A stretch of 64,000 nucleotides of DNA. It comes from Flavimaribacter sediminis. Lineage in GTDB: Bacteria; Pseudomonadota; Alphaproteobacteria; Rhizobiales; Rhizobiaceae. Shown piece after piece: positions 50,285-57,907 of this stretch. The stretch spans positions 62,001 to 126,000 of the forward strand of contig NZ_JAICBX010000002.1 in NCBI RefSeq assembly GCF_019492055.1, read 5' to 3'. A model generated the notes under the pieces. That model saw only the letters and a program-made list of their open reading frames with translations. It was not told the origin of the DNA and did not search any database. The translations under genes were made by a program, and so were the position numbers. Every line of letters starts with the position of its first letter. Position 1 is the first letter of the stretch.

Positions 50285-51807
50285 TACGCCGCCTCGACGT
50301 CGATGTTGAGCGACGCGGCGACGAGGCTTTCCTCGGTAATCTCGTCACCCTGTTTTTCGGCGACAACCCGGCCGGAGTAGAGGACGGAGACACGGTCGCA
50401 GCAACCGATCAGTTCCGCGTAATCTGACGAATAGAAGAGAACCGCCTTGCCCGCATTGGCGAGGTCGCGCATCAGCTTGTAGATTTCCTGCTTGGTGCCG
50501 ACATCGATCCCGCGCGTCGGGTCATTGAGCAGTACGACGTCGGGATCGATCATCAGCCATTTGGCGATAACGACCTTCTGCTGGTTTCCGCCCGACAGGG
50601 TCATAACGGGATCAGAGGCTGAACCGGTCTTGATCTGCAGCCGCGAGATGCCCTCCTCGACCGTCTTGCGCGACAGGACCGGGTCGATGAAGGGGCCACG
50701 AGAAATGCGCTGGAAGGAAGAGGCGAGCAGATTGTCGGCGATCGGCATCCCGAGCATGAGCCCCTCGGTCTTGCGGTCCTCGGGCACCAGCGCCAACCTC
50801 GTCTCGGCGGATTTGGCGGCGGCCGGCGACGACGGGATTCCCTTTTTCCCGCCGATCACGACCTCGCCATCGACATCGCGCAGAACCCCGAACAGCGCCA
50901 GAAGCAATTCCTTCTGCCCCTGTCCGTCGAGTCCGCCGAGCCCGACGATCTCGCCGCCATGGACTGACAAGTCGATTCCGTTCAACCGGTTTTGCCAGGA
51001 CAGCCCGCGAACCCGGAGGAGCGGCTCTCCCCGGCCCGGCAGTGACGGGGCGGGCGGCTTGGGCGGGAATTGTGCTTCGACGTCGCGGCCGATCATCAGA
51101 TGAACGATTTCGCGCTCCGACTTCTCGCCCTTCGCGAAGGTTTCGATGTGCTGGCCGTTTCTGAACACCGACAGGGTGTCGCAGAGGGCGTCCACTTCGT
51201 GCATGCGATGAGAAATAAACAGGCTGGCCACACCCTCCGCCTTCAGCTCGGCAAGCAGGTCGTAGACAGTTTGCACGTCGCGCGAAGTGAGCGCCGAGGT
51301 CGCTTCGTCGAGGATAAGAACCTTCGGCGACTTGCCCAGCGCCTTGGCGATTTCCACCATCTGGCGGCGCGAAAGCGAGAGCTCGCGGACCACCGCGTTG
51401 GGGTCGACATCCTCGCAACGCACGCGTGCGAGCAGTTCCTCCGCGCGGCGGACCTGTTCGCGCCGGTTGATCAGCCCGAAGCGGCGGGGCGGATGGGAAA
51501 TCGAAATATTCTCGGCAACCGAGAGGTCGGGAACGAGTGAGAGTTCCTGAAACATGCAGACGATGCCAGCCTCGTTGGCCGATTGAGGCGTGGGAAAGGA
51601 GACCGGCTTTCCGTCCAGCAGGATCTCGCCCGCGTCCGGCTGCAACACGCCGGACATGATCTTGATCAGCGTGGACTTACCGGCCCCGTTTTCCCCCAAA
51701 ACGGCGTGAATGGAGCCGAGCTTGCAGGAAAAGTCGACGCTCTGGAGCGCCCGGATACCGGCAAAATACTTCGATATGCCGCGGTACTCGACGATGGACT
51801 CGGTCAT
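50284..51807 (-). CDS. Sugar ABC transporter ATP-binding protein (RbsA type, two ATPase domains)
   Basis: 507-residue tandem ATPase. Domain 1: Walker A GENGAGKST, LSLSRRQ signature and Walker B VLILDEATSAL, with the SHRMHEVD switch. Domain 2: a degenerate Walker A region (GGLDGQGQKELL), LSGGNQQKV signature and VVLLNDPTRGIDVG. The loss of the second Walker A is normal in this family. ATG 51807 with AGGGG upstream is preferred over a start seven codons earlier. A strong hairpin separates it from the binding-protein gene. Confidence 0.92.
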   Translation of the reverse strand: MTESIVEYRGISKYFAGIRALQSVDFSCKLGSIHAVLGENGAGKSTLIKIMSGVLQPDAGEILLDGKPVSFPTPQSANEAGIVCMFQELSLVPDLSVAENISISHPPRRFGLINRREQVRRAEELLARVRCEDVDPNAVVRELSLSRRQMVEIAKALGKSPKVLILDEATSALTSRDVQTVYDLLAELKAEGVASLFISHRMHEVDALCDTLSVFRNGQHIETFAKGEKSEREIVHLMIGRDVEAQFPPKPPAPSLPGRGEPLLRVRGLSWQNRLNGIDLSVHGGEIVGLGGLDGQGQKELLLALFGVLRDVDGEVVIGGKKGIPSSPAAAKSAETRLALVPEDRKTEGLMLGMPIADNLLASSFQRISRGPFIDPVLSRKTVEEGISRLQIKTGSASDPVMTLSGGNQQKVVIAKWLMIDPDVVLLNDPTRGIDVGTKQEIYKLMRDLANAGKAVLFYSSDYAELIGCCDRVSVLYSGRVVAEKQGDEITEESLVAASLNIDVEAA

Positions 51808-51856
51808 ACGTCCCCTGTTGCCGGCCATACCGGCTCTAACCTGAGTGGAAACCGTT

Positions 51857-51882
51857 ACGGGCGGCCCTGTTGGGCCGCCCGT
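51857..51882 (-). terminator. Intercistronic stem-loop after sugar-binding-protein gene
   Basis: ACGGGCGGCCC (51857-51867) and GGGCCGCCCGT (51872-51882) form a perfect 11-bp stem with loop TGTT, 10 bp past the binding-protein stop and 50 bp before the ATPase start. It should stabilise the upstream message or cause partial termination, as at the TRAP operon near 22.0 kb. Confidence 0.65.
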
Positions 51883-51891
51883 ATCGCGGGA

Positions 51892-53031
51892 TCAGTTCAC
51901 GTCGGACTCATCCTGCGACATGATCGCCGGACCGGAGATGTTAACGCCGCAGGGCGGGAACTCGTTGACCGTGAAGAAGTTGTCGGGAAGGTCCGACCAG
52001 TAGTTGGCCCCGTCCTCGAGCTCGTCATAGGTGGCGATGGGCAGCGGCACGGAGATCAACTGCGGCATCGCGTTGCCCTCGAGCGCGGAGATGGCGGCCT
52101 TGATCGCGATGGCGACGAGGCCCGGCGACTGACCGATGGAAATGCCCTTCAGGCCTTCGTCGGCGTGTTTGGCGACGAGCTTGCGGAAACCGTTCTCGGA
52201 TTCGCCTGCGACAGGGACCATCGGATGGTCTGTATCCATCATCGCCTGGACGACGCCGGTGGTGCCGCCCTGCGCGAGTATGGCGTCGAACCTGTTGTGA
52301 ACGGCGATGGCGTCGGCTGTCACCTTCTGTGCAGTGCCGTCATCCCAGTTTCCGACGACCTGGACGATCTCCCAGTCGCCGCCGTCGGCGTCGAAGACTT
52401 CATGAATGCCAATCGACCGGTCGCGGTCCACCGAGTTTCCCGGCAAACCGCGCACTTCCAGCAACTTGCCCGAGGTCGTGCCTTCCGCTTTCAGCTGGTC
52501 CAGCACGAACTTCGCCCAAGTACGGCCCATTTCGAGCTGGTCCTCGTTGACCTGCATGACTTTGTCGGTATCGAGGACGTTGTCGAACGGCACGATAACC
52601 ACGTCGTTCTTGTCGGCGAGCCGGATGACGCGGTCAAAGCCGTCCGGGGAAACCGCAATTGTGATGATCGCATCGAAGCCCTGGTTGATGAAGTCTTCGA
52701 TGGCGCCCAGTTGCGCCGGAGCGTCAGTGCCCGTGGACACCACCTTCAATGTCTCGATCTTGTCCTTGATCGCCGGATCCTCGGCGAAGGCCTTGGCGGT
52801 CTTGATCATCTGAATACGCCAGGTGTTGCCGACGAAGCCGTTCACCACGGCGATCTTGTAGGGAGCCTCTTTCGCTTCCCATTGCAGGTAGGTCGTGTCG
52901 TCCGACCACGGCGCGAAGCATTCCGGGTTGGCGCCGGGCCCGGCAACGATCTCGGGTCCCGCCAGCGCCAGCTGCGCCGACATCGCGAGCGCGGTAAACG
53001 CCGTTGTACATTTCAGAAGATGTCTCATCAT
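51892..53031 (-). CDS. Sugar ABC substrate-binding protein (RbsB/periplasmic-binding type I)
   Basis: 379-residue secreted binding protein; signal peptide MMRHLLKCTTAFTALAMSAQLALA. The mature part contains KIAVVNGFVGNTWRIQMIKT, the DAPAQLGAIEDFINQGFDAI segment, VIVPFDNVLDTD and ILAQGGTTGVVQAMMDT. Two extra Cys (PECFAPW and PPCGVNI) may form a disulfide. It belongs to the larger (about 350-380) sugar-binding group with an N-terminal NPECFAPW motif. Ligand unknown. Located 90 bp after the GntR gene on the same strand. Confidence 0.88.
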   Translation of the reverse strand: MMRHLLKCTTAFTALAMSAQLALAGPEIVAGPGANPECFAPWSDDTTYLQWEAKEAPYKIAVVNGFVGNTWRIQMIKTAKAFAEDPAIKDKIETLKVVSTGTDAPAQLGAIEDFINQGFDAIITIAVSPDGFDRVIRLADKNDVVIVPFDNVLDTDKVMQVNEDQLEMGRTWAKFVLDQLKAEGTTSGKLLEVRGLPGNSVDRDRSIGIHEVFDADGGDWEIVQVVGNWDDGTAQKVTADAIAVHNRFDAILAQGGTTGVVQAMMDTDHPMVPVAGESENGFRKLVAKHADEGLKGISIGQSPGLVAIAIKAAISALEGNAMPQLISVPLPIATYDELEDGANYWSDLPDNFFTVNEFPPCGVNISGPAIMSQDESDVN

Positions 53032-53121
53032 ATTTCCTCCCTATAATCGCGCCGGTTCCGGTTCCTGTGACGGGTTGGCGCGGCCCGTCTCCACGGTATT
53101 TGGGGCACGCCCCAAGGTCCA

Positions 53122-53856
53122 TCAGGCCGTTTCTTCAATCTCCTCATTGAAGTGCTTGAAGCCAACCATCAGATGATTCCTGAGCCTGTATTCGAATGCG
53201 AGACGGTCGCGGGCGGCCATCGCGTCTATGACCCCTTCATGCTCGTCAAAGGTTTCTGTCATGAAGGTGCGCCGCGTTTTTCCCTTCTGCATGATGCGCA
53301 GAATGATTGGCTTCATCACCGAATAGACGTCCAGGATGGCGTTGTTGCCAAGAATGGAGATCAGGCGCAGGTGAAAAGCGTAGTCCACCTCCGATGCTTC
53401 CTGAATATCCCGTATATCCGCCAGGCTCGCATTCCTTTCCCGCAGCTCGTCGATATCTTCATCCCTCAGAACCTCGAAAATCCGGTCGGCGGAACGCACC
53501 TCGATCAGGTCGCGGAATGCCTGTACGTCGGCAAAGGATTTGCGCGACACTTCCATCGTGTTGAAGGAAAAGAGCTCGAAGGCGCGGGCCATCCTGTTGT
53601 CGGTGATTGTGGCGCCAATCTTCGGACGGACCTCGACCATGCCGTAGGCTTTCATAATGCGCATGGCCTCCCGCACCGTGTTGCGGCTGGCTGCGAAACG
53701 GACGCAAAGCTCACGCTCGGTAGGCAGATGGTCGCCGACCTTCAGCCCTTCTTCGACGATCAGTTCGCGTAACTGTCTGACTACGGCGTCGACGGCCGAG
53801 CCGGTCTCGGGTGCTGTGTCCGGGGCCATATCGCTGGCGTCTGATTTAGTGGCCAT
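53122..53856 (-). CDS. GntR-family regulator, FadR/FCD type
   Basis: 244-residue regulator. Winged helix at about residues 20-85: VVRQLRELIVEEGLKVGDHL, then FAASRNTVREAMRIMKAYGM. The C-terminal helical FCD domain carries a metal-binding set including DIEVRSAD-like, H in YAFHLRLISILG, and DEHEGVIDAM with NHLMVGF near the end. ATG 53856 with AGGGG just before is the start; the longer frame is not protein-like. First gene of the ABC sugar operon, so it probably regulates import. The gap before it (53857-54189) contains no gene I can support. Confidence 0.88.
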   Translation of the reverse strand: MATKSDASDMAPDTAPETGSAVDAVVRQLRELIVEEGLKVGDHLPTERELCVRFAASRNTVREAMRIMKAYGMVEVRPKIGATITDNRMARAFELFSFNTMEVSRKSFADVQAFRDLIEVRSADRIFEVLRDEDIDELRERNASLADIRDIQEASEVDYAFHLRLISILGNNAILDVYSVMKPIILRIMQKGKTRRTFMTETFDEHEGVIDAMAARDRLAFEYRLRNHLMVGFKHFNEEIEETA

Positions 53857-54189
53857 CCTTCCCCTGCAATCCGGTTGCCATCTATTTGTTGGGCCAAGAC
53901 TCGTAAGGCGATGTCGGCAACTAGTCAACAACCTCTGCAGGTAAAACATCCGCCGGCAGACCAGATTCCCGGCCTCATGGGGAAAATTCCCATATCGGCA
54001 ATTGTTTTCAGCGCCTCTTCACCAGTCCACTGATTGGCGGTAAATGCTTTTCGGCTTCTATTTGTCCAACCAGACATTCTGATCGAAGTGAACCAACACG
54101 GAACTGGACTTCGTACTCGCTGGGTCGTTAAGGGGCCGGATCGTGGGCCCGGCGCTTGGCGACGACGTCAGCCTGCGGGACTTCTAAAG

Positions 54190-54434
54190 ACCCTCGAATA
54201 CATGCGCGCCGCAAGCTCGACATGATAGTCTTCGGCGAAGATGGCTTCAAACTGAAGGGCCATTCCCCGATGCGCGAGATCAGCCGCGACCCGATGGATC
54301 GCTCGATCGACGTTCTGACGAGCTGGTTGCGGCGCAAACTCGGCAAGCACGACGCCGGACCGATATTCAAGACCGTGCGAAACGGCGGATACCAGATGAC
54401 GGCGCCGGTGCACACGCAGGCTGAAAGCCGATGA
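54190..54434 (+). pseudogene. Response regulator (OmpR family) C-terminal remnant
   Basis: Only the output domain survives: a piece of the linker (RRKLDMIVFGEDGFKLKG), then after a gap the recognition part PMDRSIDVLTSWLRRKLGK and IFKTVRNGGYQM, the winged-helix signature of OmpR-type regulators. About 45 residues between the two pieces and the whole receiver domain are missing. Its TGA overlaps the start of the histidine-kinase remnant (ATGA), the standard operon arrangement. Confidence 0.75.
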
Positions 54435-54658
54435 AGTTGCTGCGAAACCGCATCACCGCCCTGCTTATCCTGGCGATCGTTTCCGTTATCGGTCTTGCAA
54501 CCCTGGCCGCGACGCAGGCCTTGCAGCACCCTTTTGCCCGAAGCGACAATGGATCCGACCGCCAAGGCAATCATCGAGCGATTTGGCGGCGCGGTCCGCA
54601 TCGCCAACCGGTCGGTTTGGCGGCGGTGGCCGCACGCAAGAAAGCTACAAATTCATAA
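54431..54658 (+). pseudogene. Sensor histidine kinase N-terminal remnant, frameshifted
   Basis: MKLLRNRITALLILAIVSVI starts a transmembrane segment typical of sensor kinases (to about residue 28), then …QALQHPFARSD. A frameshift near 54545-54555 moves the continuation (MDPTAKAIIERFGGAVRIAN) to another frame. Everything after about residue 65, including the HAMP, DHp and ATPase domains, is gone, replaced by the 3' end of the convergent isomerase gene. Confidence 0.7.
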
Positions 54659-55385
54659 GCCCGACAGGCGATGGCGACATTTCTGAGGAGACGCCGTCTG
54701 GTCTGCGGATCCGACGGCCGGACAGCCAAAGGGCGGTTTCGGCAGCTCGGATTACAAAGCGTCGGCCTTCATCCGCAGCGACATCATCATCGCGCGCGCG
54801 TTCCGCTGTCAGATCTGCAACGAGGGCTTCGACGAAATCAGGTGGCGCGTCGGTGAGCCGACCGCCCGCGCCGAGATCAATCGCGTGCAGCCAGATGGCT
54901 CGCGCGCGCAGCCAGGGGGTGTCGCGGACGGCGATCTCCTGATCTGCGCCATTCGCGACAACCGCCCGCCACTGGGCGTCGTCCAGATCGCGCCACTCGA
55001 CATTGAGATGGACTTTCGAATGGGCGAACAGGTTTCGCAGCGCGCGGGCCGGCTGCGTCGCGCGGCGCTCGACCTCTGCAATATCGACGCGCATCGGAAC
55101 AGGCTCCGCGTTCGGCTGCGCCTCGCGCGCACTGGAAACGATCTCGCTTAGCGTGCGCGCGTGGTAGCCGACATGCGCGACGATTTCCCGGCGCAACCTG
55201 CCTTCCAGACTGGACGGTCCGTCCAGATCTGCATCGCCCAGACCGTTCAGCAATCTCGCGAAATAGGCTGTGCCCCGCCGCGCCCAGTCGAGATCCCGCG
55301 CCGGCGCTGCGGCAGCGTCATAGCGCGCGCCATCGCCCTGACGCTGCCGAAGGGCCTCCCGCGCCTCGTCAAGCGACCGGTTCAC
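54645..55385 (-). CDS. Mycothiol-dependent maleylpyruvate isomerase-family (MDMPI/DinB-like) protein
   Basis: 246-residue four-helix-bundle protein from GTG 55385, which overlaps the gentisate dioxygenase stop (GTGA). It matches the MDMPI family: N-terminal LDWARRGTAYFARLL, metal-ligand His71 in REIVAHVGYHARTL, and the WLRARAIWLHAIDLG block with His167. In the actinobacterial enzyme a Glu sits four residues before that second His; here the position is Ala163, so the metal site appears incomplete. The isomerisation of maleylpyruvate may be done by the GST-type protein two genes upstream. Alphaproteobacteria are not known to make mycothiol, so the thiol used, if any, is open. Confidence 0.78.
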   Translation of the reverse strand: MNRSLDEAREALRQRQGDGARYDAAAAPARDLDWARRGTAYFARLLNGLGDADLDGPSSLEGRLRREIVAHVGYHARTLSEIVSSAREAQPNAEPVPMRVDIAEVERRATQPARALRNLFAHSKVHLNVEWRDLDDAQWRAVVANGADQEIAVRDTPWLRARAIWLHAIDLGAGGRLTDAPPDFVEALVADLTAERARDDDVAADEGRRFVIRAAETALWLSGRRIRRPDGVSSEMSPSPVGLMNL

Positions 55386-56488
55386 CGGTCCGGGGTCTCG
55401 ACATGGGTGCGCGCGAAATTGAGACGCTCCATGATTGGTGCGTCGGAAAAGCGAAACAGGTCGAACTGCGTTTCCGCCTGAAGGGACCAGCTTATCCATG
55501 ACGGAATGACGAACAAGTCGCCAATGTCGAGCGTATGCTCGACGCCATCCATGACCACTGCGCCGCTGCCCTCGAATACCTGGAAGACTGTCGAGCCCAC
55601 CTCGCGACGGGTCGGCGTCGTGCAGCCGGCGCGCAAACGATGGAACTCGCAACGGATCGTCGGCATGACGTCGCCGCCCGTCGTCGGATTGACATAGCGA
55701 ATGGCCGCGTGGCCCTGCTCGACGGTGGCCGGCTGGCCTTCTTCTTCGAGGAGCAGTTGTTCCGTCAACGCCCGGTCGGTGTATTCCCACCGATAGGCGC
55801 CGATCGGCGAACTTACGGTATCCTGCAATCCCGACAGCGGCCGCAGCCCCGGATGGCACCACAGACGCTCGCCCTGCGAGAAGCGCGGCGTTGCGTAGTC
55901 CGTCACCCGGTCGGATCCGAATTCAAAGAAGCCAACATCGTTTTGCTGCGAAAACGGAATATCCAGACCGTCGATCCACGCCATCGGCTGGTCGGTGTCG
56001 TTGTGGTGCCCATGGAAACACCAGCCCGGCGTCAGCAACAGGTCGCCGCGGCTCATGCGCACCGGATCGCCGTTGACCACGGTCCAGACGCCTTCGCCCT
56101 CTACCACGAAACGAAACGCGTTCTGGGAATGGCGATGCTCCGGCGCCGTCTCGCGCGGTCCGAGATACTGGATCGCCGCCCACAATGTCGGGCTCACATA
56201 GGCGTGACCGCCAAGCCCGGGATTGGCCAGACCGATCGCCCGGCGCTCGCCGCCTCTGCCGACCGGCACCAGTTCACCGGATTTTTCTGCAAGTGGCAGA
56301 AGATCCGACCATTTCCAGAGATGCGGCACGGCGCGCGGTTTCGGGTGGATCGGCATCAGATCGCCGAGCTGGGTCCACAACGGGATAAGATGATGATTCT
56401 CGAACCCCTTGTAGAGTTCACGCAAGGCAGGGGTGTCTTCCGGCTGCATGGCGTGTTCGACGGTGTCATGCGTTACGGATTCATTCAT
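55382..56488 (-). CDS. Gentisate 1,2-dioxygenase
   Basis: Fe(II) bicupin ring-cleaving enzyme: gentisate to maleylpyruvate. 368 residues from ATG 56488, with AGGAGG six bases before it. The N-terminal cupin carries EHRHSQNAFRF with the iron-binding His set and GDLLLTPGWCFHGHHN with the third His. The C-terminal cupin (GSTVFQVFEGSGAVV) has lost its metal ligands, as is usual in one-iron members. Typical NPGLGGHAYVSPTLWAAIQYL opening of the family is present. Adjacent genes supply isomerase and hydrolase for the next steps. Confidence 0.93.
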   Translation of the reverse strand: MNESVTHDTVEHAMQPEDTPALRELYKGFENHHLIPLWTQLGDLMPIHPKPRAVPHLWKWSDLLPLAEKSGELVPVGRGGERRAIGLANPGLGGHAYVSPTLWAAIQYLGPRETAPEHRHSQNAFRFVVEGEGVWTVVNGDPVRMSRGDLLLTPGWCFHGHHNDTDQPMAWIDGLDIPFSQQNDVGFFEFGSDRVTDYATPRFSQGERLWCHPGLRPLSGLQDTVSSPIGAYRWEYTDRALTEQLLLEEEGQPATVEQGHAAIRYVNPTTGGDVMPTIRCEFHRLRAGCTTPTRREVGSTVFQVFEGSGAVVMDGVEHTLDIGDLFVIPSWISWSLQAETQFDLFRFSDAPIMERLNFARTHVETPDR

Positions 56489-56525
56489 TGTGTTCCTCCT
56501 TGCTGTTTCGTTTGAAAATAGCGTT

Positions 56526-57173
56526 TCAGACCGCGTCTGGCTGGTTCGGCGGCGCGGCGTCGCGAAAGGCCGCGATTGCGTCCAGCCTGTTAAAAATGCC
56601 GGCGATCGTTGGCCATTGCGCCGTATCGATCGCAAAGCGCCGATTGTTCCACACCTGCGCGTAAAGGCAGATATCGGCAAGGCCCACTTCGTCGCCATGA
56701 CAGAAATCGCCGGTCTCGCTGTCGCGATCCAGCATGACCTCCAGCGCATCGAAAGTCATCGCGACCCAATGCGTAAACCATTCCTTGTGCGCCGTCTCGT
56801 CCGCGCCGAACTTGTCTGTAATATAGCCGAGAACCCGCAAATTGTTCAGCGGATGCACCTCGCAGGCGATCATGTAGGCGATAGCGCGCACCCGCGCCCT
56901 GCCGTCCGCGTCCTTCGGCAACAAGGGCGGGTTCGGGTGAACTTCCTCCAGCCATTCCATGATGGCCAGCGACTGGTTCATCACCCTGCCGTCTTCGCGC
57001 TCCAGCGACGGAACCAGACCCTGCGGATTGATCGCGAGGTATTTTGCCGTGCGGGTTTCGCCTTTACGCAGGACATAGGCCACGTAATCGTAATCGAGCC
57101 CCTTGAGATTGAGCGCGACGCGCAATCGCGTGGAGGTGGAGGAACGAAAGAAATTGTGCAGCGTCAGGGACAT
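56526..57173 (-). CDS. maiA: Maleylpyruvate/maleylacetoacetate isomerase, GST zeta class
   Basis: 215-residue glutathione S-transferase-fold isomerase. The N-terminal motif SSTSTRLRVALNLKGL (SSCSWRVRIAL in zeta enzymes, with the Cys replaced by Thr here) binds glutathione, NPQGLVPSLE is the cis-Pro region and NQSLAIMEWLEE is the gamma-glutamyl site. C-terminal helices include EVHPLNNLRVLGYI. Converts maleylpyruvate to fumarylpyruvate. It sits between gentisate dioxygenase and fumarylpyruvate hydrolase, the standard gentisate order. maiA and nagL are equivalent names for this activity in different pathways. Confidence 0.88.
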   Translation of the reverse strand: MSLTLHNFFRSSTSTRLRVALNLKGLDYDYVAYVLRKGETRTAKYLAINPQGLVPSLEREDGRVMNQSLAIMEWLEEVHPNPPLLPKDADGRARVRAIAYMIACEVHPLNNLRVLGYITDKFGADETAHKEWFTHWVAMTFDALEVMLDRDSETGDFCHGDEVGLADICLYAQVWNNRRFAIDTAQWPTIAGIFNRLDAIAAFRDAAPPNQPDAV

Positions 57174-57188
57174 GGTTTCACCGGATTA

Positions 57189-57884
57189 CTATTCGGACGG
57201 GCCGATCGTCGTCGCAATCTCGCCCAGTCCTGCGATCGACACCGTGCATTGGTCGCCCACCTGAAGCGGTCCGACGCCGGCCGGCGTCCCAGTCATGATG
57301 AGATCGCCGGGCTGCAGGCCGATCGAGTGCGACAGAATGGAAATGATCTCCGGAACCGACCAGATTAGTTCGTTCAGATCGGCGTCCTGTTTAACCTCGC
57401 CGTTTACGCTGAGACCAATCGCGCCGCTGTCGGGATGTCCGATCTTGGAGACGGGATGAACCGGACCGATGACCGCAGACCGGTCGAAGGCCTTGCCGAA
57501 GTCCCAGGGACGTCCCTTGTCGCGCGCAGCCAGTTGCAGATCGCGACGCGTCAGATCGTTTCCGATGGCGTATCCCCAGACATGGGAGAGCGCGTCATCC
57601 TCGGAAATGTTGCGGCCGGCCTTGCCGATCGCCACCACAAGCTCGGCCTCGAAGTGGAAATTTTGTGTCTCGGGAGGATAGGCGACGGTCTCACCATCGA
57701 GCACCACTGCATCGGCCGGCTTGGAGAAGAAAAACGGCGGCTCGCGATCCGGATCCTTGCCCATTTCACGCGCATGCGCCGCGTAATTGCGGCCGACGCA
57801 GAAGATGCGGCGCACCGGCATGAGGTCTTCGCTGTCGGCGATTGCGACAGTCGGAACCGGTAGCGGTTGAAACACATAAGACAT
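57189..57884 (-). CDS. Fumarylpyruvate hydrolase (FAH family)
   Basis: 231-residue FAH-superfamily enzyme that would cleave fumarylpyruvate to fumarate and pyruvate. Metal-binding and catalytic region: PFFFSKPADAVV, then FHFEAELVVAIG (E-x-E), WGYAIGNDLTRRDLQ and DLIMTGTPAGVGPLQVGD. VGRNYAAHAREMG is the usual FAH opening. Lies 15 bp before the isomerase and 23 bp after the fusion gene, so the operon is tight. Confidence 0.9.
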   Translation of the reverse strand: MSYVFQPLPVPTVAIADSEDLMPVRRIFCVGRNYAAHAREMGKDPDREPPFFFSKPADAVVLDGETVAYPPETQNFHFEAELVVAIGKAGRNISEDDALSHVWGYAIGNDLTRRDLQLAARDKGRPWDFGKAFDRSAVIGPVHPVSKIGHPDSGAIGLSVNGEVKQDADLNELIWSVPEIISILSHSIGLQPGDLIMTGTPAGVGPLQVGDQCTVSIAGLGEIATTIGPSE

Positions 57885-57907
57885 CGTTGCTTCCTTCTTT
57901 TTGTCTG

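Noticed and set aside
53921-53940. Possible GntR half-site GCAACTAGTCAAC upstream of the FadR-type gene
   Set aside because: Only the central ACTAGT is palindromic; the outer bases do not match, so it is too weak to list as an operator.
54898-55151. Plus-strand frame of 88 codons near the isomerase gene
   Set aside because: Antisense of the MDMPI-family gene, which is coupled to its neighbour.
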